This document shows, in pieces, positions 1 through 12,477 of a stretch of 64,000 nt of DNA. This DNA is from Centrapalus pauciflorus (Eukaryota; Streptophyta; Magnoliopsida; Asterales; Asteraceae). Where the stretch lies: positions 62,001 through 126,000 of the forward strand of contig JAANYP010000169.1 in NCBI GenBank assembly GCA_020465985.1. The letters run 5' to 3'. The position numbers and the translations under genes are program-made. The first letter of the stretch is position 1, and the number at the start of each line of letters is the position of its first letter. The notes beneath the pieces were generated by a model that was not told where the DNA came from, did not search any database, and saw only the letters and a list, made by a program, of their open reading frames with translations.

Positions 1-759
<759 letters not shown>

Positions 760-869
760 TATTCCTTATTTGCATTGTTTACTTAGAGAATTGGTCCAGC
801 TGTCTCATTTTTTCCCTAAATGACAATTATACCCTTTTCATAAACAATAATTTTGGTCCATTTCTTTTC

Positions 870-3460
870 ATGAATTTTGTTTTTAATTTTTAAATTTTAA
901 ATCTTAATTTAATAAATGATGATTTAATTATTTAATTAATAATATTATTATTATTATTATTTAAGATGTATTTATATTTTATTTCAATTATAGTTATAAT
1001 CTATTTATTTTATGTTTCTATTATGTTTTTAATTTATTTATTACAGTTTTCTTTATATTAGATTGAATTGTTATAATATTTATATATTTTTTGGTATTTT
1101 GTATGTTTCCATCTATTTATTTCATTACGTTAATATATTTTGATTTCATTATACCTTTTTAAGAAAAATATATAAACTTAGGATTTACTTCGTTTGGAAT
1201 TCGACATTTGTTACATTATTATTTCAGTTAAAATTTAATATTATATTTGTTTTGATTTATATATATTTTGTTACATTAAATCACTAAAGTCAAAACAAAT
1301 AAAAATGTTACGTTTATATAGTTTCTTGTAAATTATAATTAAACCAAACATATTAATATAATTAATTCATGTATGCCATACCGAATAAAATGTTATGTTT
1401 ATATATTCTACTTGAAATTTGTAACCAACTTAAAAGGTATTAACCTAAGAAAAACTTTAAAATCAAGATAAAACAACTGTTAAGTTTATATTTGTAACAC
1501 CCTCGAACTAACCCCCAATGTCACATAATAGCACGCCAACAGAGATATAATATAATAATCCCTAGTTATTCCCAATATACACACGTGGAAACCGCGATAA
1601 TTTAAAACTTTAATTTACATAATTAAGTCACAGAAATCCCTGGTTTAACATACACGATATCTGAATTATATAAGTACACAGTCCCCAAAATATAACTACC
1701 TCTAAAGAGGGTAGCTAACAACTCCTCAACTCTGCAGACGTAAACCTACTTGGGTTCAGCAGGCCTACTAGCACTCCGATCACCTGAGATACACACATTT
1801 AAACACAGGCCAGCTAAAGCTGGTGAGAATGTAAGTGTTAGATGTACGATTATAGTAACTCAATAAAAGATAGTAAACTCAGTAATAAAGTGTTCAGTGT
1901 TCTCTACTGAATAAGTATATATAAGATCCCACAAGATAGCTCAAAATAAGTACTCAATCAGTGTGGGCGAATCCACGTACCCAATCCCTAGACCGCACAA
2001 AGCGGTCGTCAGGAACTCAAAGGGGAATCGGGAGCGACCCGACGCTGCCCAGCCGCGCGGTTTAGTAACTCGGTATCTCAAGTGTCTCAAATCTCATATG
2101 AATAAACACAGTTCACAAAAAAGCTCAATAATACATGCATGATAATATCTCGATAAAAGTCGTGTAATTAAACACGTAATAATCTCGTAAGAAAGCTCAG
2201 TAAAAGATCATGCAAGTATTAATTATATAATCGTACAGGTATCTCAGAAAAACATGCAAACTCACCTGACCCCAGAAACTCACTCCTCATGTCTCGGTTC
2301 CCTGCCCGTATCCCTAACCTAATCAACTCGAGACCCTGGAATCACAATATGATACGCAATATCACAATCGCAACTCAATAATTCTATACACGACTCCCAA
2401 GACACACACACTCACAACCCCAGAAACCCAACTGCGAAAGTCACGAAGCCCAAAACCCTAGCCAGGTTACGGTCGCGGTCGCGCTTCCCAATTCCGACCG
2501 CGCTCACATCACGACCCGCACTTAATCCGAAACGCCCACGACCCATCGCGGTCGCGCTTCCCAAAGCAAGTAAGCAACCACCTCAACAATATATACGTTT
2601 TGGTTATGACTCGGTCCGACACCCAATATCTGATCCCATTATCATAAAACACAAGTTTATATCACCGGGTTCCAAATCAATTAATAATCACCAAGATCAT
2701 AATCTTTCATAAAAACTTAATCTCGTAACTCGGTTAACCCAAAATCTTATCACGTGACAGCTCCACGTATAACTTAATAATTTTTCCAACTCAATAATAA
2801 TATCATAATCAACCCAATTAAATAATTCCACGTACCTTACCCCAAATTGGGATGTTACAATATTTTTTTCTTAAAATATGCTTAATTCGAATCGTATTAA
2901 ATTATTAATGTAACAATACAATCATATGTTAAAAATAATAAATGAAACATAAGATAAATAAAATTTTGTTTAAACCGTAACATATTAGTATAATGTTTTG
3001 GTTTAAATATAATTTACAAAAAAACTATATAAACCTAACATTTTTTATTTGTTTTGACTTAAATGTATTAATGTAACAAAATATTTAAATAAAAAAATAG
3101 AATATTAAATTTAAACTTAAAAATAATAATGTAACAAATATCTAAATCCAAATGAATTTATTTATAAGTTTATATATTTTTCTTAAAAACTAAAAAGGTA
3201 TAGTTAAATCAAATATATTAACGTAATGAAATAAATAGATGGAAACATACAAAATACAAAAAACATATAAAAACGAGAATAATGAAATCTTAAATAAATA
3301 AAATTTTAATAAATTAATTAAATAGAAACGTATAAATAAATTATTAAATAGATAAAAATATAACTTTAATAAAACATAAATACATCTTAAATAATAAAAT
3401 AATTAATTAATTAAATCATCATTTATTAAATTAAGCTTTAAAATATAAAACAAAAACAAA
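870..3460. repeat. Long imperfect inverted repeat interrupted by a solo LTR
   Basis: About 530 bp at 870-1400 are the imperfect reverse complement of about 2930-3460, seen directly by aligning the two arms. For example, 'gatgatttaattatttaat' at 908 pairs with 3400-3425, and the stretch around 1100-1160 pairs with 3195-3255. By eye identity is roughly 80-85 %. Without the solo LTR the loop would be under 200 bp, so a transcript would fold into a long hairpin. No transposase or clear target-site duplication is visible. It could be a fold-back transposon or an inverted duplication. Confidence 0.75.
1493..2859 (-). mobile_element. Solo LTR of a Ty3-gypsy retrotransposon
   Basis: The 1367-bp unit begins TGTAACACCC and ends GGGATGTTACA. 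It is flanked on both sides by the direct 5-bp repeat ATATT (1488-1492 and 2860-2864), the signature of an LTR-retrotransposon insertion. No internal gag-pol or second LTR is present, so it is a solo LTR left by LTR-LTR recombination. On the minus strand it starts TGTAACATCCC, like many Ty3-gypsy LTRs, hence the strand. It is clearly richer in GC than its flanks and interrupts the inverted repeat described at 870-3460. Confidence 0.9.
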
Positions 3461-3635
3461 ATTGTTTTTCTTATTTAATCGAAAAGGTTTATACTTTGAT
3501 GGTTTTTGCAAAAGAGGTTTAAGCATGTTACCTATTATAACAGGTTGACGTATCATTTAAAAGATTTAAGCAGTTTGAGAACTTATCAGGAAAAAAATAA
3601 AATGAAGAATTTATCGAAATTTTTTGATACTCTTA

Positions 3636-3945
3636 GGGGACGTTTGGTTCACAGATTTTTTTTCTGGGATTTGCATTTTGTCAAAGAATTTGCATTATGC
3701 AACATTTGCATTTGTCATGATTTTGTCAAAGAATCTGTATTATTTTTTTGAAAATATTGTTAATCTGAAAAATGCAAGGTAACTGAGATTTAAAATCCTA
3801 GGGGGGCTGAGTTTTCAAATAACAAAGAAGGAAGGGATTTAAGAAATTCTTGAATTTAAATCCATTCTGAAATCTGCGAACCAAACACAAGATTTTAAAT
3901 GCAAATCCCAGTGAATCCTAGGAAATTCACGAACCAAACGTCCCC
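3636..3945. mobile_element. Tourist-like (PIF/Harbinger) MITE
   Basis: A 310-bp element with terminal inverted repeats GGGGACGTTTGGTTC and its complement, bounded by the 3-bp duplication TTA (3633-3635 and 3946-3948). TIRs of the GGG..GTTTGGTT kind plus a TWA target are typical of PIF/Harbinger-derived Tourist elements. The inner part ('aaatcc', 'ctaggg') also pairs with itself. No coding capacity. Confidence 0.85.
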
Positions 3946-4108
3946 TTAGAATTTTTAGCATAAATTTCCCTTTTTTTTTACTAATAATCACAATATCTTT
4001 CTTAAAAAAATACTAACATACTATGAATGTACACCACCAACATTGGTGAAAACTTAAACTACATTGTTTTAGAAAATTTTATAATATGTTGCTATCACCA
4101 ATAAAAAA

Positions 4109-4392
4109 GGTTAAGTACCATTTTGACCATTCAATTTCAGATTTATTTTATTTAGCCACTAACGATTTTTTGTCCGATTTGGCCACTAAACTTAAGTTTC
4201 TTGTTCTATTTTGTGGGAAAAAAAAATAAAACTAATGGCTAAATTGGTATAAAATATGATTGTTTAGTGGTCAAATTGGGGAATTTGAGTGGTTAAATCG
4301 GTAGAAAATGTTTAGTGGCTAATATGTAAACAAAAAATAGTTTTGTGACTAAATCAAAAAAATCTGAAAATTGAATGTTCAAAATGATACCA
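4109..4392. mobile_element. Degenerate Mutator-type MITE, copy 1
   Basis: The left end 'ggttaagtaccattttgacc' and the right end 'ggttc/aaaatgatacc' are inverted relative to each other. The body carries the phrases 'tttagccact', 'gtttagtggtcaaat' and 'gtttagtggcta' seen in the better preserved copy at 6601-6921. The right terminus is eroded and no duplication was found. Confidence 0.6.
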
Positions 4393-4396
4393 TTAT

Positions 4397-6009
4397 GGGT
4401 TAAAGTCATACAAATGTATATTACTTTACTAAAATTATCGATATGACTAATTTACTTTTTCTTTTAACCGGATGGTACCTGTATCCAAAGGTGACTTGTC
4501 AATATGGTACGTATAACCGGCAACTATGCTGACATGACGGTTTTTTGCTGATTCAAACGATGACATGACATATTTTTATGACATGACACTTACATTATTT
4601 ACTGAAAGGGCTAAAGCCGTACAATAGCAGTACACTTTTTAAGGTGCATCGATATGGTACGTGTACTTTTTATATTGTTAATATGATACCTTTACTTTTT
4701 ATGGCCGGTTATTTCGTCCAGCTTTGCGCAGTTGTGGGAGAATCGTCGGTACGAACTTGTTCACCGTTGGATCTGCGTGAAATTTGAGGAGAAGCTTTAC
4801 AACACATAGTTCTTTGATCTGGACGGTGGAGATCGTCATTGGAGATTTCTACAGAGGTCTGTAGGTTTGTGAAGTTGGTTGTGCTGTGTGATTTCTCCTA
4901 CCAGGTTATCACAAGGACGAGAGAGTGTATTTGATGCTTCAATTATGGAAATTTGAACATTAATAAAAAAGGAAATTCCACTCTTAACAGGTATAGCCAG
5001 TAACCGGTTACCAAATGTATCATATTGGTATGAAAAATGTAGTACACGTATCAAATTTGAACGATTCAGAAAGTACACGTGTAATATGAATAATTAAAAT
5101 AGTACACGTACCATATTGATACATTTTAAAAAGTACACAACTATTCTACGACTTTAACCCTTACTGAAATTATCGATATGACTAACTTACTTTTTCTTTT
5201 AACCGGATGGTACTTGTACTCAAAGATAACCTGTCGATATGGTACCTATGACCGATAAGTATGTTGATATGATGGTTTTTGTTGATTCAAACGATGACAT
5301 AACATATTTTTTATGACATGTCATTTACTTTATTATTATTGTTGTTGTTATTATTTATTTTTTTCAAGGATGTTCAACTTGAAACCAAAAAAAATCCAGA
5401 ATATGGACATAAAAACCCAAATATTTAAATCAGAATCTAGAACCTTAAAGATAACAAAATCAAAATCGGAATCGAGATTGAAACATTTAGCTAAGGAATC
5501 GAGAAGATTTTGAACCATAAATATTGTGATTCCGAAGCCCAATCATTCAAAATCGAAACCAATAATATGAAATCAATGCAATAAATGAAACCGAAATTGA
5601 TGCTTGAACCTAATCCCAAACTCGTTGTACATTTGATTTCAAAATCTTAACGACCAAACACCCATAAAGACAATATGCTTGAACGAAATTGAAATCGATT
5701 CCTAAAATGTAACCACCGGTCACCAAATGTACCATATCAACAATAAAATCCAAGTACAAGTATCATCCGGGTAAAAAAAATCTACATTAGTCATATCGAT
5801 AATTTCATTAAAGTAGCATACATTTGTACGACTTTATCCTAAAATTAATATATTAAAAAAACAGAGTTTTACCGGTGGAACCGGTAACCAGTCACCAAAT
5901 GTACCATATCAACAAAAAAATCGAAGTCTGAGTATCATCCGGGTAATAAACTACATTAGTCATATCGATAATTCCAGTAAAGTAGCATACATTTGTATGA
6001 CTTTATCCC
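4397..6009. mobile_element. Cluster of fold-back elements with two left and two right ends
   Basis: Left-end sequence (GGGTTAAAGTCATACAAATG, then 'attatcgatatgacta' and 'aaccggatggtac') occurs at 4397-4600. It recurs without its first bases at 5161-5330. The matching right ends occur in inverted orientation at about 5709-5839 and 5879-6009. The order is therefore left, left, right, right, as expected if one family member inserted into another. A third, related element (4608-5160) lies between the two left ends. Target-site duplications for the outer elements were not recognised. Middle parts (5340-5700) are AT-rich noncoding sequence. Confidence 0.55.
4608..5160. mobile_element. Non-autonomous Mutator-like element with perfect 9-bp TSD
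   Basis: Termini GGGCTAAAGCCGTACAATAG and the complement of GGGTTAAAGTCGTAGAATAG form long inverted repeats, continuing through 'gtacactttttaa' and 'atatggtacgtgtac'. The 9 bp TTACTGAAA stand directly before (4599-4607) and after (5161-5169) the element, a hallmark of Mutator-type insertion. The interior (about 4710-4990) is not part of the repeat, is richer in GC and could be captured host DNA. The 80-codon reading frame there is not recognisable. Confidence 0.88.
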
Positions 6010-6338
6010 AATAAAAAATTAGATAACTAACATTTATTAAATATAAAAGTTAAGTTATTATTACTACATACAGACCTTTCTTAACCTTATTAGGTTAAGA
6101 GCTGCACTGTTAAAAACAATCAAAAAAATTATAACTGGACTGAAATTTATAATGGAAATGGACATAATATCAATTAAAGAATGCTACTTACATAGAGTTT
6201 TTTCTTCTAACCCCACAAGACTATGTCAAGGGTAAATAAATGTAAAACATCAATCTCATGAATTTCTTCTCTTTTTCTACATCAATTTGTGGCAAAATTA
6301 AGGGAAGAACAGTGTTTTTGAGGCCCTACCATGATTAG

Positions 6339-9300
6339 TTAATTCTTCAAGAGGTACCCCATAATTAGACCAATCAATCCGATGGCGAGAACAACGATGA
6401 TCGAGACACCGCCTCCTTGACTTTTGTTGCCACCACGCGTCAAGAGTTCCTGTACGTAGTACCAAGTAGAATTCAAAATGAGGGAAAATCAACAAGCTTA
6501 GCATTCGTACGTTATGATACATTTTGTTTCGTGAGAGCTGTAACATGAACATAGAAACCTCTGACAGGAGGATTAACATCATTAAGGTGTGTTTTGTAAA
6601 GGCTTAAGTACCATTTTGACCATCCAACTTTCAGGTTCATCTCATTTAGCCACTAAACTATTTTTTGTCTCGATTTAGCCATTAAGCTTTAGTCTACTGT
6701 TTTACTTTGAGAAAAATGAGAAACTAATGGCTAAATCGATGCAAAATATGATAGTTTAGTGGTCAAATCGTGACAAATTTCAGTGGTTATATTGGTAAAA
6801 AAAAAGCTCGCTAAATATGTATATAAAAAATAGTTTAGTGGATAAATCGGGACAAAAAATAGTTTAGTAACTAAATCAGAAAAAAAATTAAAAGTTGGAT
6901 GGTCAAAATGGTACTTAAGCCTTTGGTAAAACTATCTGGAGTTGTAATTTGTAGTTTTTGTGAGTTTATGCTATTATGAGCCGGAGTTTGGTAAAAGTAG
7001 CATTAGGTTTAGCTTGGGAAGTATAAAAGGAAATAAAAGTAAAATGATATTAAGAGTTTTACTTTTAAATTAGGGTCATTTTTATTATAAAGGAACCAAC
7101 TTTATTTTTATTGTTTAAGGTAACCAACGGTTTTTTGTCCTAATAAAAAGGATAAGACTTTCAAAAAAATTCTATTTAAGGTACGAAACTTTAAACCTTG
7201 TCTATATCATGTAACAAACTTTCAAACTTTTTATTGTTTAAGGTAACCAACTTTTAATTTTTCTTATTTTAGTCGGCGAGTAATACCAAAAATGGTTGTT
7301 TCCACATCTACGTCAAATGTATTACATCCAAACGTAAATATCATCAGTTACCCAACATAGAAAAAATTAAAAGTTTGTTACCTTAAACTCACAAATTTAA
7401 AGTTGATTACCTTTTTATAAAATTAACCCTTTTAATTATTAAGAGGTCTAAAAAATTAATTATGTTCTACTAAAAACTCAAACCTCTTTCTGAAATAAAA
7501 ACTTAAACTCTCAAACTTGTCAAACATACACAATAATGAGGATAAAGAGAATAGAAAGATTAGAGTTGAGGATTATATGCGATATATGACGTCTCACCAT
7601 TTCTTGTCGAAATTTGTTGCCTTGTTGAATAGCAGCATTCTTCTCATCGGTCAACTTTGAAATGAGAGCTCTTGCCTGCAAAACAATATGAAAATGGGAA
7701 TGTTTTCCGCAAGTTGTTAGCATCAGAAAAACAAAATTATGTATCGGCGCCTCCAAAACCGGCATATTTTTGTTTCCTCATACACAGGATACGGGTTTGC
7801 ACACCAAGTCATGACTTATGAGATTGTCATATGATGTAAAGTTGATGTAAATCTGATATATATTACATAAAGGCAGCAAAAGTTCAAATAAAGTAAACCA
7901 GATAATCAATTCCTTTCGTACGTTTTGGTTATAATTGAAGAATGACTACTACACTAAACCAAAACATACATGTTATTTGTTTTTTAAGAGTTTAATGTTT
8001 GAAGGCTGAAACCAAGTCTCAAATTAAGAGGTGGCCTCAAATCTGAAATTAAGAGGCTCTTATTTGATTTCAAACTACTTTCTAGTCTGTCCCTCCAAAA
8101 TTTAAGGTGTTATTTGTTTTTTAAGAGGTTAAACGCGTGAAGTCTGAAAACCACGTCTGAAATTAAGAGGACACCTTAAGATTTGAAATTAAGAGGCTCT
8201 TAATATTAGTTAAGACAAGGTTGCAACCTCTTAAGTCTGAAACTAAACAAACAATATTAATTTACTGTAGATCTGAAGTTTAGACTTCAGACCCTTTTAA
8301 GAGGCTCTTAATGAAAAACAAACAAGGCCTAAGAGTGAATTTCAAATGTATCAACCTCTTAACTCTAAAATGCAAACAAACAGTCTAAAATCCTTTTGAC
8401 GTTGTAAGTTTGCATCAATATGACATCTGAAACATCTGAAATTCTAATTTTCGAAATCAAAGGTAGACTTTTTTTTTCCTTCAGACTTGGGGGGGGGTAC
8501 TTAAATAAGACGTTATTTAGACGCGAAAATTGACTCACCTCTGAGGATTTATCATGAGAATCCACATATTGTTTAGAAACCTGCAAGCATAAAAAGATAA
8601 CAGCAGCATATCATAACATCACCCATGGTTATGAAATAATTTAAAAACAAAAATCATCTCATGAATCAAAAGCAACCTCAGATGCATTCAAATTCCCGCT
8701 ATCTGCTAACGACACCTTTGGTGAAGCTAAAGACACCTTTGGTGAAGCTCCTTCATCGGGTTCCTCAGGAACTGGTGAAGGTGGTTGGGGCGGTGGAAGA
8801 TATAGCACTCTCAATTTGCACTCTTCCACAACACGACCCGGCTGCTTACTGAACTGTAAACTCAATGCAGCATAAAGTAACAAATAACAATCTTGAAGGG
8901 ATCAAAAGAAGAAAATAAAGGGTTCATGGCTAAACCTACAAATCCCCAACAATCAACTTTTACTTTCTTTATTATTATCATTTATGATACTAGCTAGGCA
9001 GTTCGTTTCTTCAGGTCCCTGTGATCACTCTCAACCATGGTCGGTTTCTAAGGGGGCAATAGGGGTGATCACACAAGGACCCTAATTTGTTAAGGCCTCA
9101 TCTATACTTCCTAGTTTCTTTCTGGCGCAACATGAAAACGTCAAACTCACCTTAATTTTGTAGAGATATCACATAAATTAAATGGACACATTTTTACTAA
9201 TTTTGTATTATTTTTTGGATACTTAATTATAGCAATATTTGTATTAATAACGTTTTTCATCCTTTTTTATAAATCTATATCTGGGGGACCTATTTTAAAT

Positions 9301-10838
9301 TTATGGCACAGGGCCCTTAAAATCCACGAGACTGTCCTGCTCTCAAACTTGTATAGTGTGATCTCGACTTTAAATCACTCCATCAAAGTGGAAAACACAA
9401 GGAATAGAATGGACATTTTATTACCAATTCCGGGGTAATGTCCTTCGCTGCTATTCCTGGGGCTGCAACTACGCTCTGAAGAAGAAACTTGTCCTTGCAT
9501 TGCATGTCCGGAGGAGCTTCCTTCTGAGCCTGCATTGTTACTGTAGCAAAACCATGGATTTAACAAGCATGTAACAAATACAGAAAAATTGTGGCTTTTC
9601 CAAATGAATTTATGGTTGTAAGATAATTTCACTTGGTAAAAGCAGTGTAAAAATACACCATCAAAGAGCATAGAATTTCATATTGGATGATTATTTTAAA
9701 GCCTGATGAACAAAGTCTGTAGCTAGCAGAATTCTTATTGACTCCGCGACATTTTGTGTTCAACCTATTCTCACAACAATATCTCGAAATATACAAATCG
9801 CAAGTCATGAATTACTAAACACTATATGTATTTGCATGAATGAGCACTGTTATGATGAAAATCACAAAGGATAATGGCTGTTCTGCATTTCCATTTTTAA
9901 AATGTGTTCAAAATCCACTAAGTAGTATCTTAATAGCGTTTTCCTTTTTTGGCATTTTTACAAGAACACAAGTGATTCCTGATAAAAGTTAAAGTATTAT
10001 CCGTGTTTCCACTTCCGAATAATTGTTCAAAATCATCAATTCTTGCAAGAGATTACATTATTTCTCCACATTTTCACAAGACCACTTATTAGTTTACAGA
10101 ATAAAGCCATAAAAAGGTATTTCAAAAATGTCAATCTCATAAAAAGTTAGTATTGATTTGCAACTTTGTTGTTCTCAAAAGTTTGGACTCCAATAGTTGA
10201 AATCAACCAATTCAAATCTCAATTTTGAAAACCATGAATTCAACCTGAAATCCAAACAAACTCTATGAATCAAAAGACAGGATCACATTTTGATTCTTAA
10301 AGAATTCCTCAGCAAAAAAAAAAAAAAAAAAAAGATCAATTTCATGATACACAAAACCTAGGGAAAATGCACCTATTACGTCACATGTTGATCGAGGCAA
10401 AACTACTCCAGTATTCGGACGAACGCAATACTTCTTCGGATTCGTCGTCTTGACCTGAAAATTTCATAACAAAATAACGAAAAACGATTTCTCGATTTTC
10501 AGATCATAATCACATACAATCACTCCTACATTTGAAATTTCAGAGCATAATCAATCATATTCCCTCATTTTGATTCAACAAAATCTCACATAAATACATC
10601 ATTGATTAAAAATTCAACAAAACATACCTTGAAAGCTACATGATTCTCGGTCTTATTTGATAACATAAGCGAGCAAGAGATCTGTTTCTTCAATTCAACT
10701 GATTCATCAACGAAACAAAAACAAAAACAAATTGACACAAACCCACAAAGAAAAATGAGATTCATGACGTTAGATCGGTGACTTACAAGGAAATTTGAGC
10801 TCTAAAGGATCGACATTGAGAAGGTCGCCTGTACTCAT
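6339..10838 (-). CDS. VAP27: VAP27-type vesicle-associated membrane protein (eight exons)
   Basis: The product is an ER tail-anchored membrane protein of the VAP family. Its MSP domain binds FFAT-motif partners, and plant VAP27 proteins act at ER-plasma membrane contact sites (family knowledge). Exons (minus strand): 10838-10787, 10698-10628, 10454-10373, 9540-9425, 8853-8677, 8580-8539, 7675-7598, 6449-6339. All introns are GT-AG and phases match, giving 729 bp and 242 residues, close to the usual 240. The N-terminus starts MSTGDLLNVDPLELKFPFEL; residues 1 to about 125 form the MSP domain (NPKKYCVRPNTGVV; KDKFLLQ). A Pro-rich linker follows (LPPPQPPSPVPEE), then a short coiled coil (ARALISKLTDEKNAAIQQ), and a C-terminal transmembrane anchor (VSIIVVLAIGLIGLIMGYLL). 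Exon 5 carries a tandem 7-residue duplication (SPKVSLA twice). Introns hold MITEs. No broken frame is seen, so the gene is probably functional. Confidence 0.95.
6601..6921. mobile_element. Mutator-type MITE in VAP27 intron 7
   Basis: Long inverted termini GGCTTAAGTACCATTTTGAC and complement, about 35 bp each. They are flanked by near-identical 9-bp repeats TTTTGTAAA (6592-6600) and TTTGGTAAA (6922-6930). A 9-bp duplication points to the Mutator superfamily. It is the same family as the degenerate copy at 4109-4392 and lies wholly inside the last VAP27 intron. Confidence 0.85.
7073..7429. mobile_element. Second fold-back element in VAP27 intron 7
   Basis: The left end 'gggtcatttttattataaaggaacc' is the imperfect complement of the right end near 7405-7429, and 'tttaaggtaacc' pairs further in. 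Flanking 9-mers TTTAAATTA (7064-7072) and TTTTAATTA (7430-7438) agree at 8 of 9 positions, consistent with a Mutator-type insertion of moderate age. Confidence 0.65.
8106..8329. mobile_element. Tourist-like MITE in VAP27 intron 6
   Basis: TIRs GGTGTTATTTGTTTTT and complement of GGCCTTGTTTGTTTTT, flanked by TAA on both sides (8103-8105 and 8330-8332). A broken relative surrounds it: 'tgttatttgttttttaagag' at 7971 and 'caacctcttaactctaaaat' with 'caaacaaacag' at 8353-8383. This suggests one copy inserted into another. Confidence 0.7.
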
Positions 10839-11097
10839 TTTTGATTTCGAAATGGATGTAAATTTGGAATGGGAAAATGGAAAAATTCATAGAAATGATT
10901 GTGATTTTGGGAAAGATGGAGATTTATATATGATCCGATAATCTCTCAGAGAGAAAGAAGGAGATGATTCGGTTCTGGTTTTCATAAACTCAAAGGGAAA
11001 AACGGAGAGATCATGGACGAATGATGTTTGACTTTTACAAGAATATTTCTTTGACCAAATAATAATATTTTAATTTCATAACTAATATAATTTTTTG
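10839..11097 (-). promoter_or_regulatory. VAP27 promoter region with TATA box
   Basis: On the minus strand a TATATAAAT box lies at 10922-10930, about 85 bp upstream of the VAP27 start codon, predicting a 5' leader near 50-60 nt. Directly upstream of it is a pyrimidine-rich patch (minus strand CTCCTTCTTTCTCTC, about 10948-10962). Box and patch are seen; their use is inferred. Confidence 0.5.
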
Positions 11098-11743
11098 TGT
11101 TACAAGCTGTCTGTACTCGGGTTTGCAAAAACCAAATCGGAAAATCGAAAACCCGAAAAACCTGGAAAAACTAAACCCGAAAAATAGGAAACATGGGCAA
11201 CCGAAAAAACCGGAGTAAAACGGTTTGAGTTCGGATGTCCCTTCAAAACCGAACCAAAAAACCGAAACCGAACCGGCTTTATACATTATTTTATCTTTCA
11301 AAATATTTTAAATTTTTGAACTTCTAATCTCCCGTGGAACTTTGACTTTATAATTTTTTACATCAGTATTTACTATTTATTTGATAATTTTGCAATTTTT
11401 TTAACGTAGTTGTAGGTGTGTCGATATTTTAATTATTGCTTTCAATAAAATATGTTCAATAATATCATAAAAAGAAATGAAAACGAATTTGAAGTGAATA
11501 TACAACCCAAAAAACTGTGTTTAAAGAAAAAATTAACCATTTTAAAGTAAAAAAAAAAAGTAACCCCAAAAAACAAACTGAATCCATAAAAAAGAAAACC
11601 AATAAACCGTGAGTTCAACTCAGAAAACTGAAAAACCAAAAAACCGAACCTGGATGAAACCGAAATCCAATGGTTTCTAAAACTTAAAAAATCGGAAAAA
11701 ACGGTTTGGGTTTGGTCTAGAAACCGACTTTTGCTCACCCCTA
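11098..11743. mobile_element. Degenerate hAT-like MITE debris rich in 'aaaccgaa' repeats
   Basis: Two blocks (11098-11285 and 11590-11743) consist of repeats of 'accgaaaa' and its variants. The right edge reads GCTCACCCCTA (11733-11743), the same terminus as the clean hAT element at 62800-63100. I cannot identify a matching left terminus or duplication with certainty. The open reading frames read through these repeats are artefacts of composition. Confidence 0.45.
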
Positions 11744-12063
11744 GTTGTTTGTCTAAATTAAACATTTATCGTTTATTTTATTTGTTAAATGAGTCGTATG
11801 ATTAAAATAAAATTACAAATTTACTCTTTTTAACAACAAACTTAAAATTTTTAAGAGTTTGGTTCACTGAATGAAATTCGAAAAAATTTAAATTTAGTTT
11901 GTTTTGAATTTTTATAACAAATATAAAGAGTTAAATTTTATTTATTTTTATCAAATCATTTGTTTATAGGAATTTGACAATTCTACCAACTCACGCATGA
12001 ATTAGTTTCATCCCATACATAAATTAGATTTCAACTCACATTCTTAACCAATATTAAAATCTA
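11744..12063. other. No feature seen; AT-rich intergenic
   Basis: AT-rich sequence with no supported gene or repeat, apart from the TAAAATCTA target-site copy at 12055-12063 belonging to the next element. Confidence 0.5.
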
Positions 12064-12477
12064 GGGTAAATTGCAATTTTCGTCCATGTGGTTTTAGGTA
12101 AATTATGGATCTCGTCCTTTTGGCATCGAAATTACAATTACAGTACTTATGGTTGGTTTTTTGTTATGGTTTTGGTCTTTTGACCGGTTATATTTTTAAA
12201 AATGACTATTTTGTCCCTGAAAATATTATAAACATATGCATTATACTTTATTTTATTAATACCGGAATATTTTATAAATTATAATAAAATCAAAAGATTT
12301 ATAATTACAAATTAAAAAATTTCATCTGGAAGCACAACCATGAATGCCCTTTCCTTACCCTTTGACTAATAAATTGGTTTTTTCTTATGGTTTCATTTCC
12401 TTACCCTCCGTCCTATTGTCTCCGACCACAACCATGAATGCCCTTTTCCCGCCACATTCAAGGATCTCTTTTCGACC

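Noticed and set aside
5313..5542. Two opposite frames in the fold-back cluster
   Set aside because: AT-rich low-complexity translation without domains.
9014..9085. Short inverted repeat in VAP27 intron 4 ('aggtccctgtgatcac' and partner)
   Set aside because: Arms under 25 bp, no target duplication and no second copy in the window, so I did not call an element.
11035..11765. Frames rich in Phe, Gly and Ser
   Set aside because: They are produced by 'accgaaaaacc' repeats in MITE debris.
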